Part shown: piece after piece, positions 26,024 through 35,414 of the stretch
Layout: the number at the start of each line of letters is the position of its first letter
Numbering within the stretch: position 1 is the first letter of the stretch
From: Stenotrophomonas maltophilia
GTDB lineage: Bacteria > Pseudomonadota > Gammaproteobacteria > Xanthomonadales > Xanthomonadaceae
Reading direction: 5' to 3'
NCBI RefSeq assembly: GCF_004684085.1
Contig: NZ_SRHZ01000046.1
Location: forward strand, 62,001-126,000
Length of the DNA: 64,000 nucleotides
The notes under the pieces: model-generated
The model's database searches: none
Seen by the model: the letters and a program-made list of their open reading frames with translations, nothing else
What the model was told of the DNA's origin: nothing
Made by a program: the position numbers and the translations under genes

Positions 26024-27078
26024 GGCGCAAGCGTCCGGGCGTAGAACGTCGTCAGCGAGGTGACGGCAGCATCGACGTACCTCGGCACCCAGTAGGTCTC
26101 GATGTGCGTGGCACCATCCAGCAGCACCAGCTGCTTGTCTGTGGTGCCGGTCGCCTTGGCGAATGCATCCTGGGTCATGTACAGGCTGTCAGCCTTGCTG
26201 CCGGCAATCATCAGCAGCGGCTGGTTGATCAGCTCGATCTGGTCGGTGGCGTCCCAGCGCATCAGGTCGAGCAGGCTGCTGGTCGTGTAACGGAAGGTGG
26301 AATTGGGATGGGCGTGTGTCTTCCAGTAGTACTCATAGCCTTGCCGATACAGATCGAACGGAAGCTTGGCGATCTGCTCGTCGCTGAGGTTGGCGTCGCC
26401 GGAGTACAGCACTTCGCTACCGGCAGCTTCCTGCGCACGGGCCTGCGAAGCCTGCTGCAGGCGCTGCTGCAGAGTGTCCCGTTGAGAGTCGGCATAGCCG
26501 TTGCGACGTACGCGGCCGGAGTTGAACATGCTGATCGTGGCGATGGCCTTGAAGCGCTTGTCTGTCTGCGCGGCCGCCAGCGAATAGCCGCCGCCACCAC
26601 AGATGCCCAGCAGGCCCAGGCGCGTGGTGTCCACCCACGGGAACCGGCTGATGAAGTCCGCCATGCCGTGGATGTCTTCGATGCGGTGGGAGGGCATGTC
26701 CACATTGCGCGGTTTGCCGCCGCTGGCCCCTTGATAGGCCGCATCGGCGGTAATGGTGATGTAGCCCTGCTCGGCCAGGCGCTGCGCGTACAGGCCGGCC
26801 ACCTGTTCCTTGACCCCACCGTTGGGGTGGGCAACCACGATGGCCGGGTACTTCCGCGAGGCATCAAAGTTGGCCGGCGTGTAGAAGTTGGCCGCGATCT
26901 CGATTCCATTCAGCGGATAGGACACCGAATGGATGTTGACCTCGCTGGGCACATTGCGCGTGATTGCGCCTTCGTAGGCCAGCGTGAAGGGATTGAGCCT
27001 GTAGTCGGCGGCGGAGGCATTGCCTGCCGCCAAGCCAAGAGACATCGCCAACAGCGTGGCGTGCAGGATGTGCTTCAT
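26020..27078 (-). CDS. Dienelactone-hydrolase-like exported hydrolase
   Basis: A 352-residue alpha/beta hydrolase with a signal peptide (about 1-23, ending ASA). The nucleophile elbow is GICGGGG, with Cys in place of Ser as in dienelactone hydrolases. The oxyanion region is AHPNGGVKEQV and the late His is in DGATHIET. It probably opens lactones or hydrolyses esters in the periplasm, together with the fused decarboxylase/cupin protein encoded next. A CCGGATATC half-site lies about 110 bp upstream. Confidence 0.8.
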   Translation of the reverse strand: MKHILHATLLAMSLGLAAGNASAADYRLNPFTLAYEGAITRNVPSEVNIHSVSYPLNGIEIAANFYTPANFDASRKYPAIVVAHPNGGVKEQVAGLYAQRLAEQGYITITADAAYQGASGGKPRNVDMPSHRIEDIHGMADFISRFPWVDTTRLGLLGICGGGGYSLAAAQTDKRFKAIATISMFNSGRVRRNGYADSQRDTLQQRLQQASQARAQEAAGSEVLYSGDANLSDEQIAKLPFDLYRQGYEYYWKTHAHPNSTFRYTTSSLLDLMRWDATDQIELINQPLLMIAGSKADSLYMTQDAFAKATGTTDKQLVLLDGATHIETYWVPRYVDAAVTSLTTFYARTLAP

Positions 27079-27296
27079 TCAAGTGCTCCCAGTTTGGACG
27101 CTCCCCTGCCGGTGCGAGTGGGGCGCACACGTTGGTGGGGATCTGGAGTAAAACTAACCTCCGCATACTCATCGATATAGAGCATCAGCCGGATATCACT
27201 CATGCGTGCATGATATGAATGGCGCCTCGATGTTCGGCGCAGCGACCAAGCTCACGCACGCCACCATTGCGCGATCAACGCACGAGGCACTTCAGC

Positions 27297-28391
27297 TCAG
27301 CGATCGAGATGCTTTTTCTCCAGAAACTCACTCACCAGATCGGCGATCTGAACGTTGTTGAGGTCCGAGAACAGGAAGTGACTATTGCCGCGAATGCCGA
27401 TGTCCGGCAGATGGACCAGCGTGACATCGCCGCCCTGCCGATTGACCGCATCCCGCCAGGCACGAGCCATTTCCAGGCGTGCCCGCCAACTGTCCTGCGC
27501 AGGCAAAGCAACAGGCTCGTCAGGGATGTTGTCGCCGTACAGCACCAGGATGGGAACACGCGTGAGCGCCTTGAACTCCTCGGGCGAAACCACGGCAGGT
27601 GCCACGGTGTCGAAAGCGCTGGGAATCGGTGCCGGCGCGTCGCCCTTCGCAAACACGAAGCTGCTGCCGGGTTCGAAGGCGATGATGGCGCGAACGTTCC
27701 GGCTCTTTATGGCTGTCATCCAGCCAGGACCACCCGCCTGCGAATGGGTAAACAGGATCGCAGGCCCTGTCTTCTGCAGCACGGCGGCTACCCCGCTCGA
27801 GACTACGTCGAGGTCGAAGGGGCCGGTGTTGGGCGTGACCGAACGGAAAAACTGGTCAAGCGCGGCCTCTCCTTTCGGGAACTGGCTGCCACCGAAGTAC
27901 TTCGGCCACAGGCCAATCCGGAATTGATTGAACCACATCTGATCGTCCGCCACCGGCTTCAGCGTAGCCTCGACCGTGCTCCGGCCGGCTTTGCCTCGCC
28001 GTGGCTGATCGATCAAGTAGGTCGTGAAGCGACGTCGCAGGAACAGGTTCTGGAAGCCCTCGCGGCCATCGGCAGTGGTTTCCCAACTCTTCGACGACTG
28101 CCCCGCTCCGTGCCACATCACGATCGGCAGCGGACGCGCATTCACCGGCTTCTGGTAGAAGGCGTAGACGTGGTCACCGTGGTAGCTCTGGCCGTCCGGA
28201 TTGGAGGGCCTCGACGGATCGAACGTGCCAGATTCCTGCTTTGTCGTGCCACCCGCGAGGAAGCTTCCCTGCGATTCGATCTGCAGTGGCTCATTGGCCA
28301 GCACAGCTGTGGTGCAGAGGGAGGCCGCAATCCAGATCAGTGTGGCGGGAAAGCCAGGCACCAGAGTGCGGAGGCGGGTGCGAGTCTGCAT
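27297..28391 (-). CDS. Exported alpha/beta hydrolase
   Basis: A 364-residue protein with an N-terminal signal (about 1-32, ending TAVLANE). The fold markers are PIVMWHGAGQSSKSWETT (oxyanion), ILFTHSQAGGPG (nucleophile Ser in HSQAG), LVLYGDNIPDE and IRGNSHFLFSD (late His). The fold clearly is a serine hydrolase; the substrate is unknown. It stands alone, 218 bp downstream of the previous gene, and may still belong to the same redox/lactone regulon. Confidence 0.8.
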   Translation of the reverse strand: MQTRTRLRTLVPGFPATLIWIAASLCTTAVLANEPLQIESQGSFLAGGTTKQESGTFDPSRPSNPDGQSYHGDHVYAFYQKPVNARPLPIVMWHGAGQSSKSWETTADGREGFQNLFLRRRFTTYLIDQPRRGKAGRSTVEATLKPVADDQMWFNQFRIGLWPKYFGGSQFPKGEAALDQFFRSVTPNTGPFDLDVVSSGVAAVLQKTGPAILFTHSQAGGPGWMTAIKSRNVRAIIAFEPGSSFVFAKGDAPAPIPSAFDTVAPAVVSPEEFKALTRVPILVLYGDNIPDEPVALPAQDSWRARLEMARAWRDAVNRQGGDVTLVHLPDIGIRGNSHFLFSDLNNVQIADLVSEFLEKKHLDR

Positions 28392-28639
28392 GGGTCACTC
28401 CGTGATGGATCGTCAGGAGAAACTACCCTCAGGGGCCATGCTGGATGAAGAGCGGCAATGCATATGACTAATGCATGGAAGATATATATGTCTGTTTGCC
28501 GTGCGGGGTGAACAGCGAGCGTAGCCGCTGGTATAGATGCCGTCCGGACCAAGGTGACTAAAACGCTCGCTGGCTGGCGATTTACCGACAAGTGGCTGGC
28601 ACTGCCACTTCAGTATCGGCCCCAGGGATTGGGAATTAA

Positions 28640-28653
28640 CGTGACGCGTCACG
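28640..28653. promoter_or_regulatory. Palindrome CGTGACGCGTCACG (copy 2)
   Basis: Identical 14-bp palindrome to 12695-12708, within a shared AACGTGACGCGTCACGC. It lies 11 bp beyond the stop of the gene at 28665 and about 250 bp before the hydrolase start at 28391. AAGTGGC-TGGCACT-GCCACTT (28590-28610) is a nearby hairpin. Confidence 0.45.
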
Positions 28654-28664
28654 CCGAGGCGAAT

Positions 28665-29192
28665 TCAGCCTGCGGCCTCCAGCCCTTTACCCGCCGCGTC
28701 CATCCGCAGTGAGGCCAGGTAGCGGCAGTACTTGCCAATGAAGAGGCCGGTGAATCCTCCCGACAGCAGCAGGTACGCCGCACTGGCGCCGGCATTGGCG
28801 GTCAATGACGGAGACACTGCAAATGCGACTTCGAAGCCGTACTTCACCAAGAACGTGATCAGCAGCAGCGGCAGCACGCTGTAGTCCGCATTGCGCCAGA
28901 GCTTCCCGGTGGCGCTATCCAGTGTCAGCTTCACGTGGCCCAGCAGCAGCCACCCCAGCCCCGCTCCCGTGCCGATGCCGGCCAACCACTCAGTCCAGGC
29001 GGCCCAGGAGATTCCGTAGCGATGGCTGATCGACCAGGCACCCCATACGGTGAACAGAACAGGCACGACGGCCAGCTTCTGCAGTGAGGTTTCACCCGGC
29101 TTCATCGCTGCAACGCCGCGCGTGATCAGAAAAGCCAGAAGCAGCCAGACCCAGATCGGCGTCTGCGAGGCGAGTTGCTGGAGCATGTTCAC
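28665..29192 (-). CDS. Integral membrane protein, DUF6622-like
   Basis: A 175-residue protein with about six membrane segments (about 12-30, 40-56, 65-85, 103-122, 130-150). It starts MNMLQQLASQTPIWVWLLL, a pattern found in small unknown membrane proteins of Proteobacteria (DUF6622-like, from memory). It is in the same direction as, and 87 bp downstream of, the trypsin-like protease gene. Function unknown. Confidence 0.7.
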   Translation of the reverse strand: MNMLQQLASQTPIWVWLLLAFLITRGVAAMKPGETSLQKLAVVPVLFTVWGAWSISHRYGISWAAWTEWLAGIGTGAGLGWLLLGHVKLTLDSATGKLWRNADYSVLPLLLITFLVKYGFEVAFAVSPSLTANAGASAAYLLLSGGFTGLFIGKYCRYLASLRMDAAGKGLEAAG

Positions 29193-29279
29193 GAGCGGTC
29201 CCTTTGGTAGTGGTGGCGAGGTGCCCTCGCCTTGGCGCCCACTATTCGCTTCCGCCCGGGTTGCAGCCAGTGACAGCTG

Positions 29280-30113
29280 TCAGTCTTCGGGTGTTACTGG
29301 GCGGTAATCTGACGCCCTCAGGGTGCTCTCGATCCAACCCACATAGCGCGACACCCGAACGTTGTGCACCACCTGGCCATAGAAACCTGCCTCAAGGGCA
29401 TGCTCGGGAACGGCGGTGATCCAGGAGCCCAGGCCGACCAGCTGCCAGACGCCGCGATCCTTGATCACCAGTGGGCCGCCGCTATCGCCGCTGCCCAACA
29501 CGCCTTCAAGTGGCAGACCCTGTGGCGGGGCATCGAACCGATACCAGAGATAACGATCGTTTCCGCCGGTAATGGCGTTGTACGCCCGCCGCAAAGTAGT
29601 GCGATGCGGGCCGCCCGGCACCAGACCAACCAATCCATTGCCGGTGGCGCCCTTTCCGATCAAGGCGGCGACCTGCGCGACCTCGGCAGTGCCGCGATAG
29701 AGCGCTACGGGCTGCACATCGTTCACGGGGGTGGCGAGCCGGATCAATGCAATGTCATCCGACCCGGCCAGGAACGCGTGGATCTTCGCAGGACTCCCCG
29801 TTGCCAATGCCTCCTTGCCCAAGGCGTCAGGCATTCTCCGGTAACCGGGATGCAGGAATACGCGCTCCACGCCGTGGTCCTTTCCATTGATGGTGATCGC
29901 CTGCCCCATCCCTTCCATCGGCGCGGCGTGTGCCGCGGTCAGCACCCAGCTGGGGGCGATCAGAACGCCCTGCCCTTCGCCGGGCATGTCGGCCAGGGCC
30001 GGAAATTCGGATCTGTCGATCCGGTATCGATCATCGTCAACGTCGTGGCGGATGACTACAGCGCTGGCAGCGAACGGCAACGCAGCAAGTGCCAGGAACA
30101 ACCAGCGAATCAT
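29280..30113 (-). CDS. Trypsin-like serine protease, exported
   Basis: A 277-residue protein with a signal peptide (about 1-18, LFLALAALPFAASA) and a full S1 catalytic triad: His in VLTAAHAA, Asp in SDDIALIRL and Ser in GSGDSGGPLV. There is no long pro-region and no C-terminal extension, unlike the larger protease at 17938-19446. It should act in the periplasm or outside. Likely monocistronic or with the membrane protein gene downstream. Confidence 0.85.
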   Translation of the reverse strand: MIRWLFLALAALPFAASAVVIRHDVDDDRYRIDRSEFPALADMPGEGQGVLIAPSWVLTAAHAAPMEGMGQAITINGKDHGVERVFLHPGYRRMPDALGKEALATGSPAKIHAFLAGSDDIALIRLATPVNDVQPVALYRGTAEVAQVAALIGKGATGNGLVGLVPGGPHRTTLRRAYNAITGGNDRYLWYRFDAPPQGLPLEGVLGSGDSGGPLVIKDRGVWQLVGLGSWITAVPEHALEAGFYGQVVHNVRVSRYVGWIESTLRASDYRPVTPED

Positions 30114-30196
30114 CGGCGCTTCATCCTTGTGGTCAGTGGCTGCAGCCTAGCCGAACACACCCGGCGCAGGGACGGCATGCGACCAAACCGCAGCGT

Positions 30197-31075
30197 TCAA
30201 CGACGAACCCGGGGAAACGGGCTCCGAAGCCGGTACCGCTCAATCCAATCCAGTGACGGCGCGATGCCGCCGAACGGGAACAGGTGCGGACTGACCAGGC
30301 CATGAGCGTCGGTCAGCCCCTGCACGAGACGGTCGACAAACACCTCCGGCCCTGCCGTTCCCAGCAGCCGGCCGATCGAGACGCCGTACCTGGCCAGCAT
30401 CGATGCACTGGCACCCACGCCGCACATCGCGGCGTAACGCACCAGCCGCGCAATGCTTGCCGGCCCTGGCACGCCGACCAGCACTGGAACGTTGATGCCA
30501 CGAGCGCGCAGTACAGCCAGCCACGCAAGCACGATATCGGCATCGAAGGCGAACTGGGTAATGATCAAGGGTGCCATGCCGCGCGATTCGATGGCCCGGC
30601 ACTTGCGTTCAAGCGCCTGCCAGCGATCGTCACTGCTCATCACCGGATGGCCTTCCGGGTGCCCGCCGATACCCACGACTCTGACGCCGAAACGCTCAAG
30701 AAGTCCGGTCTCGATGATCGAGGCACTGTCAGCAAACGGTCCGGCAGGCGTGGCGAGGTCACCGGCGATCACCAGGCACTGCTCGACACCGGCCTCGCTG
30801 GCAGCACGCTCCAGGAAGCGCTCAAGCGCCGCATGCGAGCCGATGCGGCGGGCAGACAGATGCGGCATCGGCTCGAAGCCGAGCGCGCGCACCGTGCGCG
30901 CGGCGGCCAGGCGTGCGTCGTCATCCTCACTGGCCAGCCAGGGAATGGAGATCGTCGTGCCACGCGCTATGCGGGCGGCCTCGGCGCGCAGCGCAGGCAT
31001 GGCCTTCGCGCTGACTTCCAGTGAAAAGGTGTTGATGAAGGCTTCCGCCCGCAGTGATCCAGGTGCGGGCATCAA
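30197..31075 (-). CDS. Methylenetetrahydrofolate-reductase-like protein
   Basis: A 292-residue protein of the MetF family, an FAD-dependent TIM barrel that makes 5-methyltetrahydrofolate. Visible pieces are FSLEVSAKAM (start strand), LVIAGD (after the second third), and ITQFAFDADIVLAWL matching the family's ITQxxFD segment, followed by VLVGVPGPAS. It overlaps the MetR-like gene by 4 bp and both are read away from the MesX/MesD operon. Whether it supplies methyl groups to MesD, or has another one-carbon job, is unknown. Confidence 0.75.
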   Translation of the reverse strand: MMPAPGSLRAEAFINTFSLEVSAKAMPALRAEAARIARGTTISIPWLASEDDDARLAAARTVRALGFEPMPHLSARRIGSHAALERFLERAASEAGVEQCLVIAGDLATPAGPFADSASIIETGLLERFGVRVVGIGGHPEGHPVMSSDDRWQALERKCRAIESRGMAPLIITQFAFDADIVLAWLAVLRARGINVPVLVGVPGPASIARLVRYAAMCGVGASASMLARYGVSIGRLLGTAGPEVFVDRLVQGLTDAHGLVSPHLFPFGGIAPSLDWIERYRLRSPFPRVRR

Positions 31076-31986
31076 CGGGCTCCGCCTGCATTGCCGGCAA
31101 GCGGCGAGCTGTTACGGGCCAGTTCGATGAAGGACTGCAGGTAGTCGATGCCGGTATCCGCCTCGCGCGCACCCAGATAGATCTGTTTGGGGATGCCTTT
31201 GGCACCCAGGCGCACGGGCACCACGTCCATGCGCGCGGCGTACTCCTCCACCAGCCAGCGCGGCATGGCGGCCACGCCGCGGCCGCTGGCCACCATCTGC
31301 ATCATGATGTCGGTGGTTTCAATGGCCTTGTGGCGGCGCGGCGTGATGCCGGCCGGCAGCAGGAACTGGTTGTAAATATCGAGGCGCTCGAACGGCACCG
31401 GGTAGCTGATCAGCACTTCCTGGCCGAGCTGGCGCGGCTTCACGTAATCCACCTTGGCCAGAGCGTGGCTCTTGGCCACCACCAGCACCTGCTCGTAGTC
31501 GAACACCGGGATGAACTTCAGGCCCGGCTTCAGCAACGGATCGGGGGTGACCAGCAGGTCGATTTCGTAGCCGAACAACGCGCCGATGCCGCCGAACTGG
31601 AACTTCTGTTTGACGTCCACGTCCACGTCCGGCCACGCGGCCAGGTACGGCGAGACGATCTTCAGCAGCCACTGGTAGCAGGGGTGGCACTCCATGCCGA
31701 TGCGCAGGGCGCCACGCTCGCCCTGTGCGAACTGGCCCAGCCGCTCCTCGGCCAGGTCCAGCTGCGGCAGTACGCGGTTGGCGACCGCCAGCAGGTACTG
31801 CCCGGCCTGGGTCAGGCGCAGGCTGCGGCCCTCACGCAGCCAGACATCGGTGCCGAGCTGCTGCTCCAGCTTCTTCATGCTGTGGCTGAGCGCCGACTGG
31901 GTCAGGTTGAGCACGCCGGCCGCGGCGGTGAGCGAGCCCTGCTGCTCGACCTGCTGCACGATGCTGAGGTGGATCCGTTCCAGCAT
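31072..31986 (-). CDS. metR: MetR-like LysR regulator
   Basis: A 304-residue LysR regulator starting MLERIHLSIVQQVEQQGSLT, like MetR, with the helix-turn-helix in residues about 10-45 (AAGVLNLTQSALSHSMKKLEQQLG). MetR uses homocysteine as co-effector to activate met genes. The ATG at 31986 gives the standard MetR start. It lies divergent from the FMN-reductase/MesX/MesD operon, which it likely controls, and is coupled to the MetF-like gene. Confidence 0.8.
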   Translation of the reverse strand: MLERIHLSIVQQVEQQGSLTAAAGVLNLTQSALSHSMKKLEQQLGTDVWLREGRSLRLTQAGQYLLAVANRVLPQLDLAEERLGQFAQGERGALRIGMECHPCYQWLLKIVSPYLAAWPDVDVDVKQKFQFGGIGALFGYEIDLLVTPDPLLKPGLKFIPVFDYEQVLVVAKSHALAKVDYVKPRQLGQEVLISYPVPFERLDIYNQFLLPAGITPRRHKAIETTDIMMQMVASGRGVAAMPRWLVEEYAARMDVVPVRLGAKGIPKQIYLGAREADTGIDYLQSFIELARNSSPLAGNAGGAR

Positions 31987-31991
31987 GACGA

Positions 31992-32004
31992 TGAATCTCA
32001 CTCA
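31992..32004. promoter_or_regulatory. Candidate MetR box
   Basis: TGAATCTCACTCA differs from the MetR consensus TGAA-N5-TTCA by one base. It sits just before the MetR-like start in the divergent promoter region. It overlaps the alternative GTG start at 32001, which supports ATG 31986. Confidence 0.4.
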
Positions 32005-32162
32005 TGGATTGGTGAAGTAATACCATTTTACGTCATGGAACGGCGTGGCTAGCATCGGGTCATGCCTTCGGTTGCCTGCCAGCCTGCTGATCCAGCCGGC
32101 CTGCAGGACTGCGCCCCCGCAGCTCGCGCCGAAGCCGCCCCTCCCCTGCTGAAAGCGAATAG

Positions 32163-32744
32163 ATGACCCGCCCCCTCCGCATTGTCGCCGTCTCCGGTGG
32201 ACTGCAACGCCCCTCCAGGGCCGCCACCCTGGCCGAGCATCTGCTGGGCCTGATCGGCGAAGACGTCCATTGCGAGCAGGACCTGATCGAACTGGGCGAA
32301 CTGGCGCCGCAGCTGGCTGGCGCACTCTGGCGCTCGCAGCTGCCAGTGGCTGTGGAGCGCCAACTGGTCGCTGTCGAACAGGCCGACGTACTGGTGGTGG
32401 CCACGCCGGTCTACCGCGGCTCGTATACCGGACTGTTCAAGCACTTCTTCGATTTCATCCACCAGGACGCACTGGTCGACACCCCGATCCTGCTGGCCGC
32501 CACCGGCGGCAGCGAGCGCCACGCACTGGTGATCGACCACCAGCTGCGGCCACTTTTCAGCTTCTTCCAGGCCCGCACCCTGCCCCTGGGCGTCTACGCC
32601 ACCGACCGCGATTTCGCCGAGGGCCGCATCCACAACGAGGCGTTGATCCAGCGCGCACGGCTGGCGGTGCAGCGGGCAATGCCCTTGCTTGCCCTGTCCC
32701 ATCGCGCGGCGCCCGCCATCGCCGAGACCGCCGCAATTCTCTGA
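32163..32744 (+). CDS. NAD(P)H-dependent FMN reductase (MsuE-like)
   Basis: A 193-residue flavoprotein with AVSGGLQRPSRAATLAEHL (FMN phosphate loop), VVATPVYRGSYTGLFKHFFD and LLAATGGSERHALV, the pattern of MsuE/SsuE-type FMN reductases. It supplies reduced flavin to a partner oxygenase. The partner here is most probably the MesX protein encoded 57 bp downstream, since MesD-type methionine synthesis depends on MesX and oxygen. Confidence 0.85.
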   Translation: MTRPLRIVAVSGGLQRPSRAATLAEHLLGLIGEDVHCEQDLIELGELAPQLAGALWRSQLPVAVERQLVAVEQADVLVVATPVYRGSYTGLFKHFFDFIHQDALVDTPILLAATGGSERHALVIDHQLRPLFSFFQARTLPLGVYATDRDFAEGRIHNEALIQRARLAVQRAMPLLALSHRAAPAIAETAAIL

Positions 32745-32801
32745 ATTCCGGATGCCAGCAGCCTGCATTCGGATGTTACCCCGCAAACCGGAACGCCGCC
32801 C

Positions 32802-33779
32802 ATGACGACCGACACCTTCACCTTCAGCATCACGCACATCCCCTTCAACGAGAACTACCAGCCCGCCGACGGCACGCGCATCACCACCAACTTCGCCAAT
32901 CTGGCCCGTGGTGCGTCCCGGCAGGAAAACCTGCGTAACACGATCAGCATGATCAACAACCGCTTCAACGACCTCGCGCATTGGGACAACCCGAGTGCGG
33001 ACCGCTATGCGCTCGAACTGGACATCATCTCGGTGGAGATGCACATCGATGGCACCGACGGCAGTGATCCGTTTCCGTTGATCGAGGTGTTGCGGCCAAC
33101 CATCGTCGACACGCAGACCGGCGCGCGTACCGAGGGCATCGTCGGCAACAATTTCTCGTCCTATGTACGCGACTATGACTTCAGCGTGGTGCTGCCGGCC
33201 AGCAACGAGGGCAAGGCCACCTTCGGCATTCCGGAGGGCTTTGGCGACCTGCATGGCAAGCTGTTCAAGCACTTCCTGGAGTCGGACGCGTACCGCGCCA
33301 GCTTCAGCAAGGGACCGGTGATCTGCATCAGCGTATCGAGCAGCAAGACCTACCACCGCACCGAGAACCACCACCCCATCCTGGGCGTGGAATACCGCCA
33401 GGGCGAGTTCTCGCCTACCGATCAGTACTTCGACAAGATGGGCCTGCAGGTGCGCTACTTCATGCCGCCGGGCAGCGTTGCGCCGCTGGCGTTCTATTTC
33501 CAGGGCGATCTGCTGGGCGATTACTCGAACCTGGAACTGATCGGTACCATCAGCACGATGGAGGCCTTCCAGAAGATCTACCGCCCGGAGATCTACAACG
33601 CCAACTCCGTGGCCGGCAAGGTCTACCAGCCCAGCCTGAAGCACCAGGACTATTCGTCCACCCGCATCGTCTACGACCGCGAAGAGCGCAGCCAGCTGGC
33701 GGTCAAACAGGGCAAATTCACCGAAGAGCACTTCATCAAGCCGTACCGCGCCGTGCTTGAGCAGTGGGCTGCCCGCTGA
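32802..33779 (+). CDS. mesX: MesX (DUF1852) partner of methionine synthase MesD
   Basis: A 325-residue protein matching the DUF1852 family: start FTFSITHIPFNENYQPADGT, middle VGNNFSSYVRDYDFSVVLPA, and KTYHRTENHHPILGVEYRQG, with a strong NHHP motif. MesX is needed for MesD activity and is thought to be an oxygen-using enzyme. It sits between the FMN reductase and MesD genes. The ATG is preceded by GGAACGCCGCCC, a modest ribosome site. Confidence 0.9.
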   Translation: MTTDTFTFSITHIPFNENYQPADGTRITTNFANLARGASRQENLRNTISMINNRFNDLAHWDNPSADRYALELDIISVEMHIDGTDGSDPFPLIEVLRPTIVDTQTGARTEGIVGNNFSSYVRDYDFSVVLPASNEGKATFGIPEGFGDLHGKLFKHFLESDAYRASFSKGPVICISVSSSKTYHRTENHHPILGVEYRQGEFSPTDQYFDKMGLQVRYFMPPGSVAPLAFYFQGDLLGDYSNLELIGTISTMEAFQKIYRPEIYNANSVAGKVYQPSLKHQDYSSTRIVYDREERSQLAVKQGKFTEEHFIKPYRAVLEQWAAR

Positions 33780-33818
33780 TCCATCGATTTTCCATTCGCC
33801 CCCAGGAAACAAGACGCA

Positions 33819-34853
33819 ATGTCGACGAAGAAACTGCTCCCCACCTCCACTGCCGGCAGCCTGCCCAAGCCGTCCTGGCTGGCAGAACCCGAAAAGCTCT
33901 GGTCGCCCTGGAAGCTGCAGGACGAAGGCCTGACTGAAGGCAAGCAGGACGCCCTGCGCCTGTCCCTGCAGGAACAGCAGCATGCCGGCATCGACATCGT
34001 CAGCGACGGCGAGCAGACCCGGCAGCACTTCGTTACCACCTTCATCGAACACCTCAACGGCGTTGATTTCGAGAAGCGCGAGACCGTGCGCATCCGCAAC
34101 CGCTACGATGCCAGCGTGCCGACCGTGGTCGGTGCCGTGAGCCGTCCGAAGCCGGTGTTCGTGGAGGATGCGAAGTTCCTGCGCCGGCAGACCACGCAGC
34201 CGATCAAGTGGGCACTGCCCGGCCCGATGACGATGATCGACACGCTGTACGACGCGCACTACAAGAGCCGTGAAAAGCTGGCCTGGGAGTTCGCGAAGAT
34301 CCTCAACGAGGAAGCAAAGGAGCTGGAGGCGGCCGGCGTTGACATCATCCAGTTCGATGAGCCGGCCTTCAACGTGTTCTTCGACGAAGTGAACGATTGG
34401 GGCGTGGCCACCCTGGAACGGGCGGTCGAAGGGCTGAAGTGCCAGACCGCCGTGCACATCTGCTACGGCTACGGTATCAAGGCCAACACCGACTGGAAGC
34501 AGACGCTGGGATCGGAATGGCGACAGTACGAAGAGTCGTTCCCCAAGCTGCAGACCTCCAGCCTCGACATCATTTCGCTGGAGTGCCACAACTCGCACGT
34601 ACCGATCGACCTGATCGAGCTGGTGCGCGGCAAGAAAGTCATGGTGGGCGCGATCGACGTGGCCTCCAGCACAGTGGAGACTGCCGAAGAGGTGGCCAAC
34701 ACCCTGCGCAAGGCGCTGAAGTTCGTGGATGCCGACAAACTCTACCCGAGCACCAACTGTGGCATGGCGCCGCTGGCGCGCGAGGTCGCCAGAGGCAAGC
34801 TGCGTGCGCTCAGCGAAGGGGCGAAGATCGTACGCGAGGAGCTCTCGGCATAA
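33819..34853 (+). CDS. mesD: MesD-type methionine synthase
   Basis: A 344-residue protein equal to the catalytic half of cobalamin-independent methionine synthase (MetE): LLPTSTAGSLPKPSWL at the start, IVSDGEQTRQHF, WALPGPMTMIDT, IIQFDEPAFN, and the zinc ligands in VHICYGYG, LECHNSH and PSTNCGMAPL. MesD makes methionine with its partner MesX instead of using the long MetE layout. It is the last gene of the MetR-linked operon; its end overlaps a convergent gene by 44 bp. Confidence 0.9.
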   Translation: MSTKKLLPTSTAGSLPKPSWLAEPEKLWSPWKLQDEGLTEGKQDALRLSLQEQQHAGIDIVSDGEQTRQHFVTTFIEHLNGVDFEKRETVRIRNRYDASVPTVVGAVSRPKPVFVEDAKFLRRQTTQPIKWALPGPMTMIDTLYDAHYKSREKLAWEFAKILNEEAKELEAAGVDIIQFDEPAFNVFFDEVNDWGVATLERAVEGLKCQTAVHICYGYGIKANTDWKQTLGSEWRQYEESFPKLQTSSLDIISLECHNSHVPIDLIELVRGKKVMVGAIDVASSTVETAEEVANTLRKALKFVDADKLYPSTNCGMAPLAREVARGKLRALSEGAKIVREELSA

Positions 34854-35337
34854 GCCTGGCTGGGGATGCGTTCCCACCTGGCCGTCGAGTTGACGGGGCC
34901 TGGTCCGGTATCGACCAGGTTCCGTTCCGCCCCTGTACTTCAGGCCTGACCGTCATCGGCGACTGCCGTGGCGCCAGCGCCTCCTTGATCCGGCCCATCT
35001 CCCTTGCCCCGGCCTCGGCCAGGCGGCGGGCCTGCTGCCGCTGCTCCCGGGTAAGCGCCGGAGGTGGGGAGCGGGCTGCATCTACCAGCCGCGCCACCGC
35101 ATCGCGCAGCCGCAACTGGGGGCAGAGCCGTACCGCACACCAGCGCTCGGCATAGCGCTTGGCCTGGCGCACATTCGCGGCAGCCACGACCTTGGTCCGG
35201 GACATTTCCCGCGCGTCCAGAAACAGGCGGAAACCGAGCACGGCATGCGGCGCGATACTGGCCACCGAACGGCCGTTCCACCACAGATCCCAGCACTCAC
35301 CACTTCGCACCCAGCCGGAGGGCCGAGTGACCGTCAT
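34810..35337 (-). CDS. Hypothetical basic protein
   Basis: A 175-residue protein. MTVTRPSGWVRSGECWDLWW begins a compact N-terminal region (through about 60), followed by Arg/Ala-rich helices (VRQAKRYAERWCAVRLCPQL, REQRQQARRLAEAGAREMG) and a Pro/Arg tail. ATG 35337 or 35367 are both possible; neither has a good ribosome site. The end overlaps mesD on the opposite strand. Codon third positions favour this strand. No function can be proposed. Confidence 0.45.
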   Translation of the reverse strand: MTVTRPSGWVRSGECWDLWWNGRSVASIAPHAVLGFRLFLDAREMSRTKVVAAANVRQAKRYAERWCAVRLCPQLRLRDAVARLVDAARSPPPALTREQRQQARRLAEAGAREMGRIKEALAPRQSPMTVRPEVQGRNGTWSIPDQAPSTRRPGGNASPARLMPRAPRVRSSPLR

Positions 35338-35414
35338 CGATTCTGGAAGGCCGGTGGGGGAATGCATGGCCGGAAGCATACGGGTGACCGTCGCACGGGA
35401 TGAGATTGCGGGAC

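Noticed and set aside
32049..34877. 942-codon frame antisense to FMN reductase, MesX and MesD
   Set aside because: The plus-strand frames are known families with full motifs; the antisense frame has no recognisable domain.
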